The notes beneath the pieces were generated by a model. The model had not been told where the DNA came from, made no database searches, and was given only the letters and a program-made list of their open reading frames with translations. Both the position numbers and the translations under genes were made by a program. From Vulcanimicrobiota bacterium (GTDB lineage: Bacteria; Vulcanimicrobiota; Xenobia; Xenobiales; JADMJV01): DNA of 64,000 nt. Position 1 is the stretch's first letter; every line of letters starts with the position of its first letter. The stretch is from assembly GCA_017307785.1 (NCBI GenBank), contig JAFKGI010000018.1, forward strand, positions 1 through 64,000. The letters run 5' to 3'. Below are positions 51,036 through 60,574 of the stretch, piece after piece.

Positions 51036-52909
51036 GGAAGGCTCTGCAGCTCGGGCCCAACCGGCACCGGGACGTCCAGAATATCGCCCAGGCCCGGCAT
51101 CGAGTTCATCTCCCAATACTTTCGAGAAATATAGCGGCGCCTGGCCGGCTCGAACTTCACCAGCGATTCCAGACGTTCCATGAGTTTGGCGTTTTTGGCT
51201 TTGGCTTCGCGCAAGGCCCGCTCGTTTTTGGACGGATCCGGTGCGGCGGCCTTGCCTTCCAGACTGGCCAGCTGGCCCTGGGCAATTTGTTTCGCGATTT
51301 CCGCTTCTTCTACTTTGCCGTCAAAAATCTCGCGCTCCAGGTCGATGGTGCCGAGCTGGTTCTGTAGCTGCTTGTCCTGAGCCACAACGGCCGCCAGGCG
51401 TTCGTTGCGGGCCGTCAGCCGTTCGTTCTCGGTTTGCAGAGCCTCGATCGTTTGGTCCTTGGCGATGGCCTCGCGTTCCAACTGGCGGATGTGGTCCCAC
51501 CAGGCGCCGGTCAGGCGACCTAGCTCGCCGCGCAATTGCTCGGAGTCGTTCAGGTCTTTGAAAAGGTCGGCCTGGGCGGCCAACAACCGATTCTCCTGGC
51601 TTGGATGGCTGCGGGCCCGGGCATTGGCCGCCTGGGCTCGGGCCGAGAGCGGCCCGTGATCTTCCAGAGTAAAGCTGCGCGCCATCGACACCTTGGAATC
51701 TTGCAGTTTGCCTTCCAAAACCGCCACTTTGGCCAGCAAGACGCGATTTTCGGCCCTGAGCTGTTCGCGTTCGGCCAGCATCAGCTCCGTCTCGGCCGAA
51801 GCGCCTCCGCGCGCCGCCAGCTGCGCCCGCACGGTGTCCAGTTCTTTGCGGGTGGACATCAGCTCCTTGAGGGCCAGGTCACTGGCCAGAGCCAACTTCT
51901 GGCTGTCCTCGGAAGGCTTGAGGCCTACGACTCCGGCCTTGCGCTCGGCCGCCTGCAGCCGTTCCTCGACCTGGCGACGACGCGCTTCTTCCGCTCGCAG
52001 CCGTGCTTCCAGTTCGGTCTTCTCGGCCTGCAGCATCTCGGCCTTGGCCGCCAGCACTTCCAGGTCTTTCATGGCGGTAGGGGAGTCGGGCGCTTTTCCC
52101 AACACCCAACCGCTGCTCGAGGGTCCGTCGTAGAAAAGCCGCGGATTCTGTTTCTGACGTACCACCGAGAGAGTCTGGGTGGGAACCTGGGCGTCCAGGA
52201 ATTCGGCCAGTGAAGCCGGGGTGATGTTGCCTTTCATGGCTTTGGACTTGCCCTGCATGGCCTCCACCAGGTAGTAGGTGAAAAAGCCGTGCTTCTTCTC
52301 CTCCCATTCCCAGGAGCGCTGGCCGGGACTGCAGCTGACCAGTCCCACCACTTCCTTGCCTTTGCCGGTCAGGGCAAACTGCGCGGCCACGCTGTACTCG
52401 TCTTTGCCGCCGCTGGGATTGTTGCGGCAAGCGTCCAGCACGGTCAGGGTCTTGGCCGCGGCCGTGCGGTCGATCAAGCGATTCAGGTCAGCGGTGTTCA
52501 GGGCCGAGGCTTTGAGCGTTTCCAGGCTGCGGATGTCGGCATCGTCGGTGAGCAGAAACGAAGTCCCCTCCACCTGAGCACCGTGGCCCGCGAAATAGAA
52601 GATCACCACGTCTTCCGGCCTGGCGTTTTTGCTCAGCCAGTCCAGTCGGTAGACCAGGTTGAGACGATTGGGAGATTGGCCGCTGGCCACCGCGTCGCTG
52701 GTGAAGAGGAAGAGATTTTCCTTGGGCACCTGGAGCAAGCTCTGCAGCGCCTGGGCGAAGATTTTGGCATCGGCCCCGGCATAGTGCAGGGCGGGAATGC
52801 CTTCTTTGGAGTAGGTGTCGATGCCCACCACCACCGCCCAGGTACGGCCTTGAGCCAGAACCGGGGCGCTCAGGCTCAGGCAGGCAGCCAGAGTCAGCAG
52901 GCGCTTCAT
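51032..52909 (-). CDS. Exported caspase-fold peptidase with long coiled coil
   Basis: 625 residues. A signal peptide (about 1-19) is followed by a peptidase C14 caspase domain (about 22-255) with catalytic His109 in YFAGHGAQ and Cys161 in LDACRNNP. After a short linker, residues 280-560 form charged, heptad-like coiled coil (e.g. AEKTELEARLRAEEARRR). No membrane segment beyond the signal. It would act in the periplasm or outside. It follows the next upstream gene without a gap (TAG then ATG), so the two are co-translated. Substrate and trigger unknown. Confidence 0.85.
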   Translation of the reverse strand: MKRLLTLAACLSLSAPVLAQGRTWAVVVGIDTYSKEGIPALHYAGADAKIFAQALQSLLQVPKENLFLFTSDAVASGQSPNRLNLVYRLDWLSKNARPEDVVIFYFAGHGAQVEGTSFLLTDDADIRSLETLKASALNTADLNRLIDRTAAAKTLTVLDACRNNPSGGKDEYSVAAQFALTGKGKEVVGLVSCSPGQRSWEWEEKKHGFFTYYLVEAMQGKSKAMKGNITPASLAEFLDAQVPTQTLSVVRQKQNPRLFYDGPSSSGWVLGKAPDSPTAMKDLEVLAAKAEMLQAEKTELEARLRAEEARRRQVEERLQAAERKAGVVGLKPSEDSQKLALASDLALKELMSTRKELDTVRAQLAARGGASAETELMLAEREQLRAENRVLLAKVAVLEGKLQDSKVSMARSFTLEDHGPLSARAQAANARARSHPSQENRLLAAQADLFKDLNDSEQLRGELGRLTGAWWDHIRQLEREAIAKDQTIEALQTENERLTARNERLAAVVAQDKQLQNQLGTIDLEREIFDGKVEEAEIAKQIAQGQLASLEGKAAAPDPSKNERALREAKAKNAKLMERLESLVKFEPARRRYISRKYWEMNSMPGLGDILDVPVPVGPELQSLP

Positions 52910-53803
52910 CTAGGCGGAGGGCTCGATCCATTTCTTGAACAGCTGATCGATCTCCGTTCGGGCTTCGGGATGCTGTTTGAGCAGCTGGTCGCGGAGCTTG
53001 CGCGCAGGCCAGTAGACTTCGAGATTGCAGTAATTTTCGAAAGCCTCCAGGGTCGACACCGGGTCTCCAGCGGCGCCGACGGTTTGCAGGCTCTGGGCCA
53101 CTTTGGGATCGATCAGGGTGACGGCAAAAACGGCCTGGTTGTCGCGCACGTCATGTTCTTTGTCGTCGGGTGGATTGCCGAAATAGATCATGGTCGTTTG
53201 TTCCGGGTCGATCTTCAGGTCGCGCAGGGTCAGGCGCGTGCCATCGCTGGAAACCAGCCCGGTGGTGTATTCCGGATAGCCGCGTTCGTTGACTTTGCGA
53301 TAGCGAATCATGGGACTGGGCCCGTCTTCGACTTTGTGCTGGGTCAGAGTCAGATCCAGGGTGATAGGAAGCTTTTCGACCGAGACAGGAATGGGGGCGT
53401 CGGCATTCACCGAGAGCGAGCGGCTGGTGTAGCCGCCGTATTTGCTCATGTCCACGGCATGGCTGACTTCGATGCCTTTGCGCTGCTGCACCGGCTTGTT
53501 CAGCGCCTTGATGGTCTTGTCATTGGCGGTCAGGGTCTTGCCCAGCGGGGTGGTGCCAAAGATTTGATAGCGGCTACCGTCGACCACGCTGGTCACGGTC
53601 AGAGAGCCGTTGGGGGGACAGGTCACGATATCTCCCGCGCCCAGATAGCTCAAAAGCCCGATGGCTTTGCCGGGTTCGCTGGCTCGGGTGCATTTGCCCA
53701 CCTGGCCTACCACCAGGTAGAGTCGCCGGTCGTCGGGTGCGGATTGCACCGGTCCGACCAGCACGGGCAAGAGCATCAGGGGAAAAAGACGAGTGAGTTT
53801 CAC
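52910..53803 (-). CDS. Exported hypothetical protein upstream of the caspase gene
   Basis: 297 residues, unrecognised. The signal peptide is VKLTRLFPLMLLPVLVGPVQSA. A first domain (about 30-110) has a strand pattern reminiscent of FecR/SH3-like surface domains (YLGAGDIVTCPPNGSLTVTSV). A longer beta-rich region and a helical end (WPARKLRDQLLKQHPEARTEI) follow. The GTG start at 53803 has GGAGG 10 nt upstream. It directly abuts the caspase gene, so a role as partner or inhibitor of the caspase is plausible. Confidence 0.7.
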   Translation of the reverse strand: MKLTRLFPLMLLPVLVGPVQSAPDDRRLYLVVGQVGKCTRASEPGKAIGLLSYLGAGDIVTCPPNGSLTVTSVVDGSRYQIFGTTPLGKTLTANDKTIKALNKPVQQRKGIEVSHAVDMSKYGGYTSRSLSVNADAPIPVSVEKLPITLDLTLTQHKVEDGPSPMIRYRKVNERGYPEYTTGLVSSDGTRLTLRDLKIDPEQTTMIYFGNPPDDKEHDVRDNQAVFAVTLIDPKVAQSLQTVGAAGDPVSTLEAFENYCNLEVYWPARKLRDQLLKQHPEARTEIDQLFKKWIEPSA

Positions 53804-53828
53804 GGCCGAATTACCTCCGACAGTTAAA

Positions 53829-54707
53829 TTAGTACCTGCGATCCGAAGTGCGCCAACTATATTGATAGTCGTCGTAGGCGGTCTGCACATTCTGGTCGGC
53901 GGAGTTGGCCGCCGTTTCGGCTGTGCGTAGATCGCCCTCGGCATAGCGAAGGTGTTGATCGATTTGCTGCAGTTGCTGGGACAGGGTGTTGAAATTGCTG
54001 CCGGCCGAACGAGCCTGCGAAGCAACCGACACTCCTTCGGTGTCCCGCGCTACCGTCTGTAGATCGTAGCGGATCGAGCTGATGGGCGTCTGTAATCCCT
54101 GTAACTTTTGCTCGAGCTGCTGCTGAGCCATCTCGATTCGGTAGAGCTGGGTGCTGAAGTCGCCCATGTTGCGAACCGCTTCCTGGTGGCGGTAGGGGTG
54201 AGGCAGCCGCTTGGCGTCCACCTGGTTCAGGTAGCTCTGGGCGGATGCCAGCTGGCCCTTGATCTCATACATGGCGTAGCTGGGATTGGAGCTGTCATAG
54301 CGCAAATTGGAGAGCTGGCGCTCGATCTGGTCGAGGCTGCTGCTGGCATACTGGCCGGTGCGGGAGTGGTCGGTCTCCTCGGTATCGCTCTCGGCCGGAT
54401 ACAAATCGTTGCGGGCGCGATTGGTCTGAGTCTGAGCGGAATTGACTTCGCGCTGCACCGTGCCCCAGTATTGCCGCACCTTCTGCAGACCGGCCTGGGC
54501 CTTGCTCAGCTCGTCACCGGCCTTATAAAGCGGATCGAGGACTTCTTGCGGATTGACCTGCGGGGCCATCGAGTCCTGCGGCATCTGCGGCTGGGCAGAG
54601 GGATGAGCATGGCCGTGAGTCTCACTGGGACCCGGCTGCTGAGGCAGCGGCGAACCCGTATACGGGTTGTATCCCTGAAAAAAAGCGTCCATTCGCGACA
54701 TGGCCAT
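53829..54707 (-). CDS. Hypothetical coiled-coil protein
   Basis: 292 residues, unrecognised. After a Pro/His/Gln-rich N-terminus of about 50 residues it is nearly all helical and Gln/Asn-rich. Several coiled-coil segments occur (EQKLQGLQTPISSIRYDLQ, FNTLSQQLQQIDQHLRYAEG). No signal peptide or membrane helix. It lies 25 bp upstream of the exported protein and caspase genes on the same strand. An ATG two codons inside is an alternative start. Confidence 0.65.
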   Translation of the reverse strand: MAMSRMDAFFQGYNPYTGSPLPQQPGPSETHGHAHPSAQPQMPQDSMAPQVNPQEVLDPLYKAGDELSKAQAGLQKVRQYWGTVQREVNSAQTQTNRARNDLYPAESDTEETDHSRTGQYASSSLDQIERQLSNLRYDSSNPSYAMYEIKGQLASAQSYLNQVDAKRLPHPYRHQEAVRNMGDFSTQLYRIEMAQQQLEQKLQGLQTPISSIRYDLQTVARDTEGVSVASQARSAGSNFNTLSQQLQQIDQHLRYAEGDLRTAETAANSADQNVQTAYDDYQYSWRTSDRRY

Positions 54708-54741
54708 AATCAGAGATTATTCCCTCACCCTTAAAAAGATC

Positions 54742-55842
54742 CTATGGGGCCGGATCGCGATGTTCCCGCGGAGCTAACCAGCGGAAGGGCTCGGTCAAAG
54801 TTTCCAGGCTGTGGACCTGGTCTTTCCAACCTTCCGATTTTTCTTTCCATTTGCGGAAAGGCTCTTTGAATCCATCTTTGATCTGCGGGTCCGAGGACAG
54901 GGTATGCATGTCGCCGGCCAGATTGGCGTAATCGTCTAATTTGTTCTTCAGGTCGTGGACCTTCTGACTCAATTTATCCGGGTCGAGTTTGGCCAGCGGG
55001 CTGTTTTCCAGACGTGCCTTCAGCTCCAGCAGGCCCTTGGTGTAGCCTTCGGCCAGTTTGTAGGCCGCATCCATCTGCTTCTGGCCGGCATCGAGTTTGC
55101 CCTGATACATGGCGATTTGAGCGCGCGCGGCCGGCACCATCGTGCGGATCATGGCCGATGCCCGGGCGGTTTTCTCGTCCATCCGCTGGACGTTGGCCAT
55201 CAAGGCCGCTTCCTGGCGCTCCAGGCTATGCTGCATGGCCATGACTTGAGCGCGTGAACCTTCGCTGACGCGCACGAACTCGGCCGAGTAAAAGCGCATG
55301 TTGGAAGCCAGATCCTTCATGTCGCGGCGGAAGGACGGGTCGGCGAAGTTGGAGCGCATGTCCTTGGTGGACTGACTGAGCATTCGGAAGTGCTTGATGG
55401 TGGTGAGCAGTTGATTGTCACCGCTGCTGTCCAGCTCGCCGTTGAGAACTCCGCCGGCCGCCGGTTCACCGGGTGGCGGCGGGAGAATGTTGATGAAGTG
55501 ACGTCCGCGCAGAGTGGAGACGACTTTGTAGGCGGTCCCCTGGGTCAGCTGGTAGCCCTGGTAGAGACCGACCGTGACCAGCACCACCGGCCGCGTCTCG
55601 CCCTTGGGGTTGAGACGTTCCCAGTCCTCGTTGGGGGCGAAGTCGATGTCGACCACGCGACCGCCGTCGACGCCGCCCAGCGTGACCGGATCGCCCACGC
55701 GCAGACCCTGACAGGCGTGGAAGACCAGTTTGTATTGCGCGCCGCCCAGGGGGGTGCGCTTGCTCTGGGTAGGCGCCAGCCCGAGCATCACCATGGAGAT
55801 GGTGCACACGACCAGACCGATCCGACCCTCTTTACTGAGCAT
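54742..55842 (-). CDS. MlaD/MCE-domain protein
   Basis: 366 residues. An N-terminal signal anchor (GLVVCTISMVMLGLAP) is followed by an MCE domain at about 35-120 (YKLVFHACQGLRVGDPVTLGGVDGGRVVDIDF). A long helical region (about 150-345) comes next, as in MCE proteins that form helical tunnels. MCE proteins carry lipids between inner and outer membranes, usually with an MlaE/MlaF ABC transporter; none is linked here. The ATG shares one base with the tlyA stop, so the two are translationally coupled. Confidence 0.82.
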   Translation of the reverse strand: MLSKEGRIGLVVCTISMVMLGLAPTQSKRTPLGGAQYKLVFHACQGLRVGDPVTLGGVDGGRVVDIDFAPNEDWERLNPKGETRPVVLVTVGLYQGYQLTQGTAYKVVSTLRGRHFINILPPPPGEPAAGGVLNGELDSSGDNQLLTTIKHFRMLSQSTKDMRSNFADPSFRRDMKDLASNMRFYSAEFVRVSEGSRAQVMAMQHSLERQEAALMANVQRMDEKTARASAMIRTMVPAARAQIAMYQGKLDAGQKQMDAAYKLAEGYTKGLLELKARLENSPLAKLDPDKLSQKVHDLKNKLDDYANLAGDMHTLSSDPQIKDGFKEPFRKWKEKSEGWKDQVHSLETLTEPFRWLAPREHRDPAP

Positions 55843-56642
55843 TACACCGCCGCTTGGTGGGCTTGCGCCACGATTTCAGCCCAGTTCAACCGGGCCTGTT
55901 GGGCTGGTTTAGATTCATGCCGGGTGAAACCTGCCACGAATTCAATATTTCCGGCCGGCCCTCGGATCGGCGAGTAGGTCAGGTTCTCCAAAAGCCAGCC
56001 GGCCTCGGCCGCTTCTTCCGTGCTTCTTTGCAGAACTTCCAGGTGCACTCGCGAGTCAACCACCACGCCTTTGCGCAGGTTTTTGGCCTCGGTTTCAAAT
56101 TGGGGCTTGATGAGCGTCACCAGACGAGGTACCTGCCATTCCCAGATGACCGGGTAGAGCAGGCGCAGCGAGATGAAGGCCAGGTCGGCGGTGACCAGCT
56201 CGGCGGCGAAGGGCAACTCCTGGCGCTCGACATAGCGTGCGTTGGTTTTGTCCTTGATGAGGACACGCGGGTCTTGCTGCAGCTTCATGTCCAGCTGGCC
56301 GCGGCCGACATCGACGGCGCACACCTGGGCGGCGCCGCGCTGCAGCAGGCAGTCGGTGAATCCGCCGGTGGAAGCGCCCAGGTCGATGGCCTTCCACCCG
56401 GTCACGTCCCAGCTCAGCAGATCCAGGGCCTGGGCCAGTTTCAGCCCGCCGCGGCTGACGTAGGGATGGGGCTTGCCTTTGAGCTCCAGCACGGCGTCTT
56501 CTTTGATGGGGGTTCCGGCTTTGTCACAGCGTTGCCCGCCCACCAGCACCAGGCCGGCCATAATAGCGGCCTGGGCCTTTTCCCGGGAGGGGAAGAAGCC
56601 TTGCTCCACCAAGAGTTGGTCTAAACGAGTCTTTTTCGGCAT
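55842..56642 (-). CDS. tlyA: TlyA-family rRNA 2'-O-methyltransferase
   Basis: 266 residues. An N-terminal S4 RNA-binding domain (RLDQLLVEQGFFPSREKAQAAIMAGLV region) precedes a Rossmann-fold methyltransferase domain with motif I AIDLGASTGGFTDCLLQRGA and the downstream KDKTNARYV and LIKPQFE motifs. TlyA methylates 2'-OH of 16S and 23S rRNA cytidines; the old name hemolysin A is misleading. It begins the minus-strand run that continues with the MCE gene. Confidence 0.9.
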   Translation of the reverse strand: MPKKTRLDQLLVEQGFFPSREKAQAAIMAGLVLVGGQRCDKAGTPIKEDAVLELKGKPHPYVSRGGLKLAQALDLLSWDVTGWKAIDLGASTGGFTDCLLQRGAAQVCAVDVGRGQLDMKLQQDPRVLIKDKTNARYVERQELPFAAELVTADLAFISLRLLYPVIWEWQVPRLVTLIKPQFETEAKNLRKGVVVDSRVHLEVLQRSTEEAAEAGWLLENLTYSPIRGPAGNIEFVAGFTRHESKPAQQARLNWAEIVAQAHQAAV

Positions 56643-56719
56643 GATCGAGTTTTCAAGTGGGAGCTAACGCGCCCCCCCTTGGACCCCCCACTTTGTTCTA
56701 AGTCATTGGAGGAGAACCT

Positions 56720-57871
56720 TTGCAGCAAGCTCTCGCCCCTCGAGATCAATTTCCTATTCTGGGTCAGAAGAATTATCTGGCCAGTCACAGCCTGGGAGCG
56801 ATGCCGGCGGGTACGCCCGGCGAGTTGCAGCGCTACACCGAACTCTGGGCCAGTCAAGGCATTCTGGCCTGGGACGGCGAGTGGTGGTCGATCCTCGGCG
56901 AGTTCGGCGGGCGCCTGGAGCGCATTCTGGGAGCTGCCCAGGGCACCATCGTTCCCTGTCTCAATGTCACCCTGGGCTTCGCCATGATCGCCAGTTGTCT
57001 GCGCTACACCCCGGAACGCCGGCGTATTGTGCTCTGCGACCTGGAGTTCACCACCACCCTGCCCTTCTGGCAGTCGCAGGAAGCTTACGGTGCCGAAGTG
57101 GTGATTCTGTCCTCGCCTGATCCGGTGTTGATGCCGGTGGAGTTGCTGGAGGAAGCCATCGACGAGCGCACTGCTCTGGTGGTCACCAGTCACGCCTATT
57201 TCCGCTCGGGCGCGCTGCAAGACGTGGAGCGGCTGCAGCGACGAGCCCGCGAAATGGGCGCTTTGCTGGTGGTGGACGCCTACCAGGCGGCCGGCTGCGT
57301 GCCCATCGACCTGACCGCCGGCGGCTTCGATTTTTTCGTGGCCGGTTGCCACAAGTGGCTGTGCGGCGGCCCCGGTGGCGGCTTCCTCTACGTGCGCCCC
57401 GAACTGATCCAGAAGCTGGAACCTTCGCTGATCGGCTGGTTTTCGCTGGCCAACCCCTTTGCTTACGAGAAGACCCGGGCCCCGGAGCTCAACAAAGGTA
57501 TCTTGCGCTTTCTCAACGGCACACCCAACGTGCTGGCGCTGTTTGCCGCCCGCCAGGGCCTGGAGTGGGTGGAGAAAATCGGCCTGCGCTCCATCCGCAG
57601 CCATTCTCAGCAACTGACCGGCTGGCTCTATGAGCAGCTGGAGTCGCGCGGACTCACCCTGAAAAGCCCGCGCGACCCGGAGCGGCGCAACGGCATGGTG
57701 TGCGTCGATTTTGAAGGAGCCCGCGACTGCCAGGCCGCCCTCGAGCGCCAGGGCGTGATCGTGGACTACCGCCCCGACTGCGGCATCCGCATCTCCCCCC
57801 ACTTTTACAACCAGCAGTCGGACCTGGAAGCCTTCCTGGAGGCCTTTGACCAGGTAAGAGGCCGAGGCTAG
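56720..57871 (+). CDS. Kynureninase-like PLP enzyme (class V aminotransferase family)
   Basis: 383 residues. NYLASHSLGAMPAG near the N-terminus is the kynureninase-type entry motif. The PLP Asp lies in VVDAYQAAG (Asp186) and the Schiff-base lysine in GCHKWLCGGPG (Lys212). The C-terminus has RPDCGIRISPHFYN. Kynureninase makes anthranilate from kynurenine; the family also includes other beta-lyases, and no tryptophan-catabolism gene is nearby. The TTG start at 56720 has GGAGGAGAA upstream. Confidence 0.82.
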   Translation: MQQALAPRDQFPILGQKNYLASHSLGAMPAGTPGELQRYTELWASQGILAWDGEWWSILGEFGGRLERILGAAQGTIVPCLNVTLGFAMIASCLRYTPERRRIVLCDLEFTTTLPFWQSQEAYGAEVVILSSPDPVLMPVELLEEAIDERTALVVTSHAYFRSGALQDVERLQRRAREMGALLVVDAYQAAGCVPIDLTAGGFDFFVAGCHKWLCGGPGGGFLYVRPELIQKLEPSLIGWFSLANPFAYEKTRAPELNKGILRFLNGTPNVLALFAARQGLEWVEKIGLRSIRSHSQQLTGWLYEQLESRGLTLKSPRDPERRNGMVCVDFEGARDCQAALERQGVIVDYRPDCGIRISPHFYNQQSDLEAFLEAFDQVRGRG

Positions 57872-57945
57872 CCTTTCTGCCGGGTCTCCGTCGTTCAAAG
57901 GGGACCCGGGGGACAGGGGGAGTCTGGAGACCGCTTTCGCGCCAA

Positions 57946-57972
57946 GGCCCGCTCCGGGCTCTGTTCGTTTTT
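57946..57972 (+). terminator. Possible terminator after the kynureninase-like gene
   Basis: GCCCG-CTC-CGGGC forms a short GC stem, followed after eight bases by TTTTT. It is 75 bp after the stop and just before repeat array C. The stem is short and the T run is displaced, so this is tentative. Confidence 0.4.
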
Positions 57973-57994
57973 AGGGGACTTCCCCTCAGTCTCG

Positions 57995-58555
57995 GACTTG
58001 CACTTACCGCTTGGCCGACAACTGGACCGCCCCAGGAGAAACTTGCCAGGTCCCGGTAAAACTTACCGCCTGGCCGACAACTGGCCCCGCCCCGCGAAGA
58101 ACTTGCCAGTTCTCGGTAAGTCTTACCGCCTGGCCGGCAACTAGCCCCTGCCCCGACGAACTTGCCAGTTCTCGGTAAGTCTTACCGCCTGGCCGACAAC
58201 TGGCCCCGGCCCAGGAGAAACTTGCCAGGTCCCGGTAAGTCTTACCGCTTGGCCGACAACTGGACCCGCCCCGCGAGAAACTTGCCAGGTCCCGGTAAAA
58301 TTTACCGCCTGGCCGACAACTGGTCCCGCCCCGCGAGAAACTTGCCAGTTCCCGGTAAAACTTACCGCCTGGCCGGCAACTGGCCCCGCCCCGCGAGAAA
58401 CTTGCCAGGTCCCGGTAAGTCTTACCGCCTGGCCGACAACTGGACCCGCCCCGCGAGAATCTTGCCAGTTCCCGGTAAGTCTTACCGCCCGGCCGGCAAC
58501 AGGACCCTCCGCGGGAAAAACTTGCCAGGTCCCGGTAAAACTTACCGCCTGGCCG
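57995..58555. repeat. 59-bp palindromic tandem repeat array C (about 9-10 units)
   Basis: A degenerate first unit and about nine full units of the family seen at 1-569, with a 60-bp period. Core GGTAA positions fall near 58055, 58114, 58174, 58234, 58294, 58354, 58414, 58474 and 58534. The right flank here is mostly GACAACTGG or GGCAACTGG, not GACAAGTCG as in array A. The fillers are mostly CCCCGCCCCGCGAGAA. Units within the array resemble each other more than those of array A. The array fills most of the 748-bp gap between the kynureninase-like gene and the convergent POT gene. Confidence 0.9.
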
Positions 58556-58619
58556 CCAGCCCGTCTCCACATCCCCCAATCCCCTTCGTCCCCTTTCCGG
58601 GACCGGCTCCGAAGGCGGG

Positions 58620-60509
58620 CTACAGCTCGAATTCTTCCTTGGACTTGCTCAGTCCGATGTCGGGCTGGCCCTGGTCGTTGGGTTCGATGGGGTCGACCAC
58701 GTCGCTGTGCATCCACTTTTTCAGGATGGGGGAGATGAGCAGGCAGAAGATGCCCGAGCCCACCGCGGTCATGGCGATGATCTTGAAGACTCCGCCGTAG
58801 ACCGCCACCGTCTCCAGGGGAACCGGGATGGTGGCTTCCTTGCCGCCCTCGCCGGAGACGCCCGTCAGGCTGGCGATCATGCCGGCCAGGAAGTTGGAGA
58901 AGGCGGTGGCCAGGAACCAGGCTCCCATCACCGTGCTCACCATGCGAGCCGGGGACAGCTTGGTGACCATGGAGAGACCCACGGGAGAGAGACACAGCTC
59001 ACCGGTGGTCTGCAGCAGGTAGCCGAGCAGCAGCCAGCCCACGAAGACCATGCCGCGCGCATCCGGGTGGGAAGCGCCATACCAGAAGGAAACAAAGCCC
59101 AGGCCCAGCTGTATCAGGCCCAGCGAGAACTTGACCGGAGTGCTGGGTTCCATTCCGCGCGAGGCCAGGAAGCCCCAGAGGGCGCTGAAGATGAGGCCCA
59201 GGGTCACAATGAAGATGGCGTTGGCGGCCTGGAAGGTGCTGGCCGGCATTTCCTTGCCTTCGGTGACCATGCCGACGTGCTCGGCCGTGACCACCCACTG
59301 CACCTTGGTTTTGTGATCTTTCTTGGCCTGATCCAGCACGGTCATGGTGATGACCTGGTCGCCGTTTTTGTAGCCCAGTTGGGACTGACCCATCTCGAAT
59401 TCCAGGGTCTGACCCACTTCGCTCTGGGTGATGACGTGGCCACCGCTGACGCGATTGACGTTGCGGTCGGTGAAGTTGCTGACCGAGCTTCCGGCCTGTT
59501 CAAAGAACGCCCAGAAGAGCATGGAGAAGAAGGTCAAAATGAGCACCACGAACAGGCGCTCGCGTTCCACTTTGGGGCTGTTGACGGCGCCGTAAATGAG
59601 CCAGGCGAAGGCGGCTCCGCCGAAGACGAGCAGGCCGGTGCCGGCCACCGAACTCTGCTGTACCAGGAAGGCGAAGACGGGCACGGCGATGACCACGCCC
59701 ACCAGGGTGGAGGTCAGCGAGCCCATCAGTTTCTCGGGGTGGGGGCAGGCGCCGGCGTTCTTGGGCAGGCCGCCACGCTGGATGGCCACGGCCGCTACCA
59801 GGGCGGCCGCCACCAGAGTGATGGCCACGAAGCCGTTGATGATCAGGGCCGTCGGCCCTTCTTGGAAGTAGAAGAGAGCGGCCGCACTGGCGAAGGCGCC
59901 GCCCAAAATCATGAACTGGGTCACCAGGTTGGGCGCCACGAAGACGGCCAGGCCGATGAGCATGCCCAGCGTGGCCAGGTTGAAGCCGTAGTGCCAGCCG
60001 AACTTTTCGCCCACGTAACCGCACAGCAGCGGGGACATGGCCGCGCCCAGGTTGATGCCCATGTAGAAAATGGTGAAGCCGGCGTCGCGTTTGGGGTTGC
60101 CCTGCTTGTAGAGCGAGCCGACGATGGTGGAAATATTGGGCTTGAAGAAGCCGTTGCCGGTGATGAGCAGGGCAAGCGCCAGGAAGAAAGCCGTCTGGTT
60201 CTGGATTCCCATGATCAGGTGACCCAGAGCCATCAGGGTGCCGCCGATGATGACGGCCACGCGCGCGCCCAGCAGCTTATCCGCCAGCATACCGCCGATG
60301 AAGGGGGTGGCGTAGACCAGTGCCGTGTAGGCGCCGTAGATCTTGTAGGCGTTGGCGTCGTTGTAGCCCAGGAAGCCCTTGATCATGTAGAAGACGAGCA
60401 GTGCGCGCATACCGTAGTAAGAGAAGCGCTCCCACATTTCCGCGAAAAAGAGCGTGAAGAGGCCGGCCGGGTGGCCTAGAACCGTGGGTTCCTGGGACTT
60501 TTCAGACAT
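58620..60509 (-). CDS. POT/PTR-family proton-dependent peptide transporter
   Basis: 629 residues with about 14 membrane helices. The proton-coupling ExxER motif is EMWERFSYYG near the N-terminus. The PTR signature is FYMGINLGAAMSPLLCGYVG. POT proteins import di- and tripeptides with protons. The protein is longer than the usual 500 residues because of an extra soluble loop of about 90 residues (about 380-470), seen in some bacterial long-form POTs. ATG at 60509 has GGAGGAAATTC upstream. Confidence 0.92.
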   Translation of the reverse strand: MSEKSQEPTVLGHPAGLFTLFFAEMWERFSYYGMRALLVFYMIKGFLGYNDANAYKIYGAYTALVYATPFIGGMLADKLLGARVAVIIGGTLMALGHLIMGIQNQTAFFLALALLITGNGFFKPNISTIVGSLYKQGNPKRDAGFTIFYMGINLGAAMSPLLCGYVGEKFGWHYGFNLATLGMLIGLAVFVAPNLVTQFMILGGAFASAAALFYFQEGPTALIINGFVAITLVAAALVAAVAIQRGGLPKNAGACPHPEKLMGSLTSTLVGVVIAVPVFAFLVQQSSVAGTGLLVFGGAAFAWLIYGAVNSPKVERERLFVVLILTFFSMLFWAFFEQAGSSVSNFTDRNVNRVSGGHVITQSEVGQTLEFEMGQSQLGYKNGDQVITMTVLDQAKKDHKTKVQWVVTAEHVGMVTEGKEMPASTFQAANAIFIVTLGLIFSALWGFLASRGMEPSTPVKFSLGLIQLGLGFVSFWYGASHPDARGMVFVGWLLLGYLLQTTGELCLSPVGLSMVTKLSPARMVSTVMGAWFLATAFSNFLAGMIASLTGVSGEGGKEATIPVPLETVAVYGGVFKIIAMTAVGSGIFCLLISPILKKWMHSDVVDPIEPNDQGQPDIGLSKSKEEFEL

Positions 60510-60574
60510 GAATTTCCTCCGTTTAAGTGACACCCGATTTTAGGCGTCAGGCCCAGGGGCCACGTTACCGTTCT

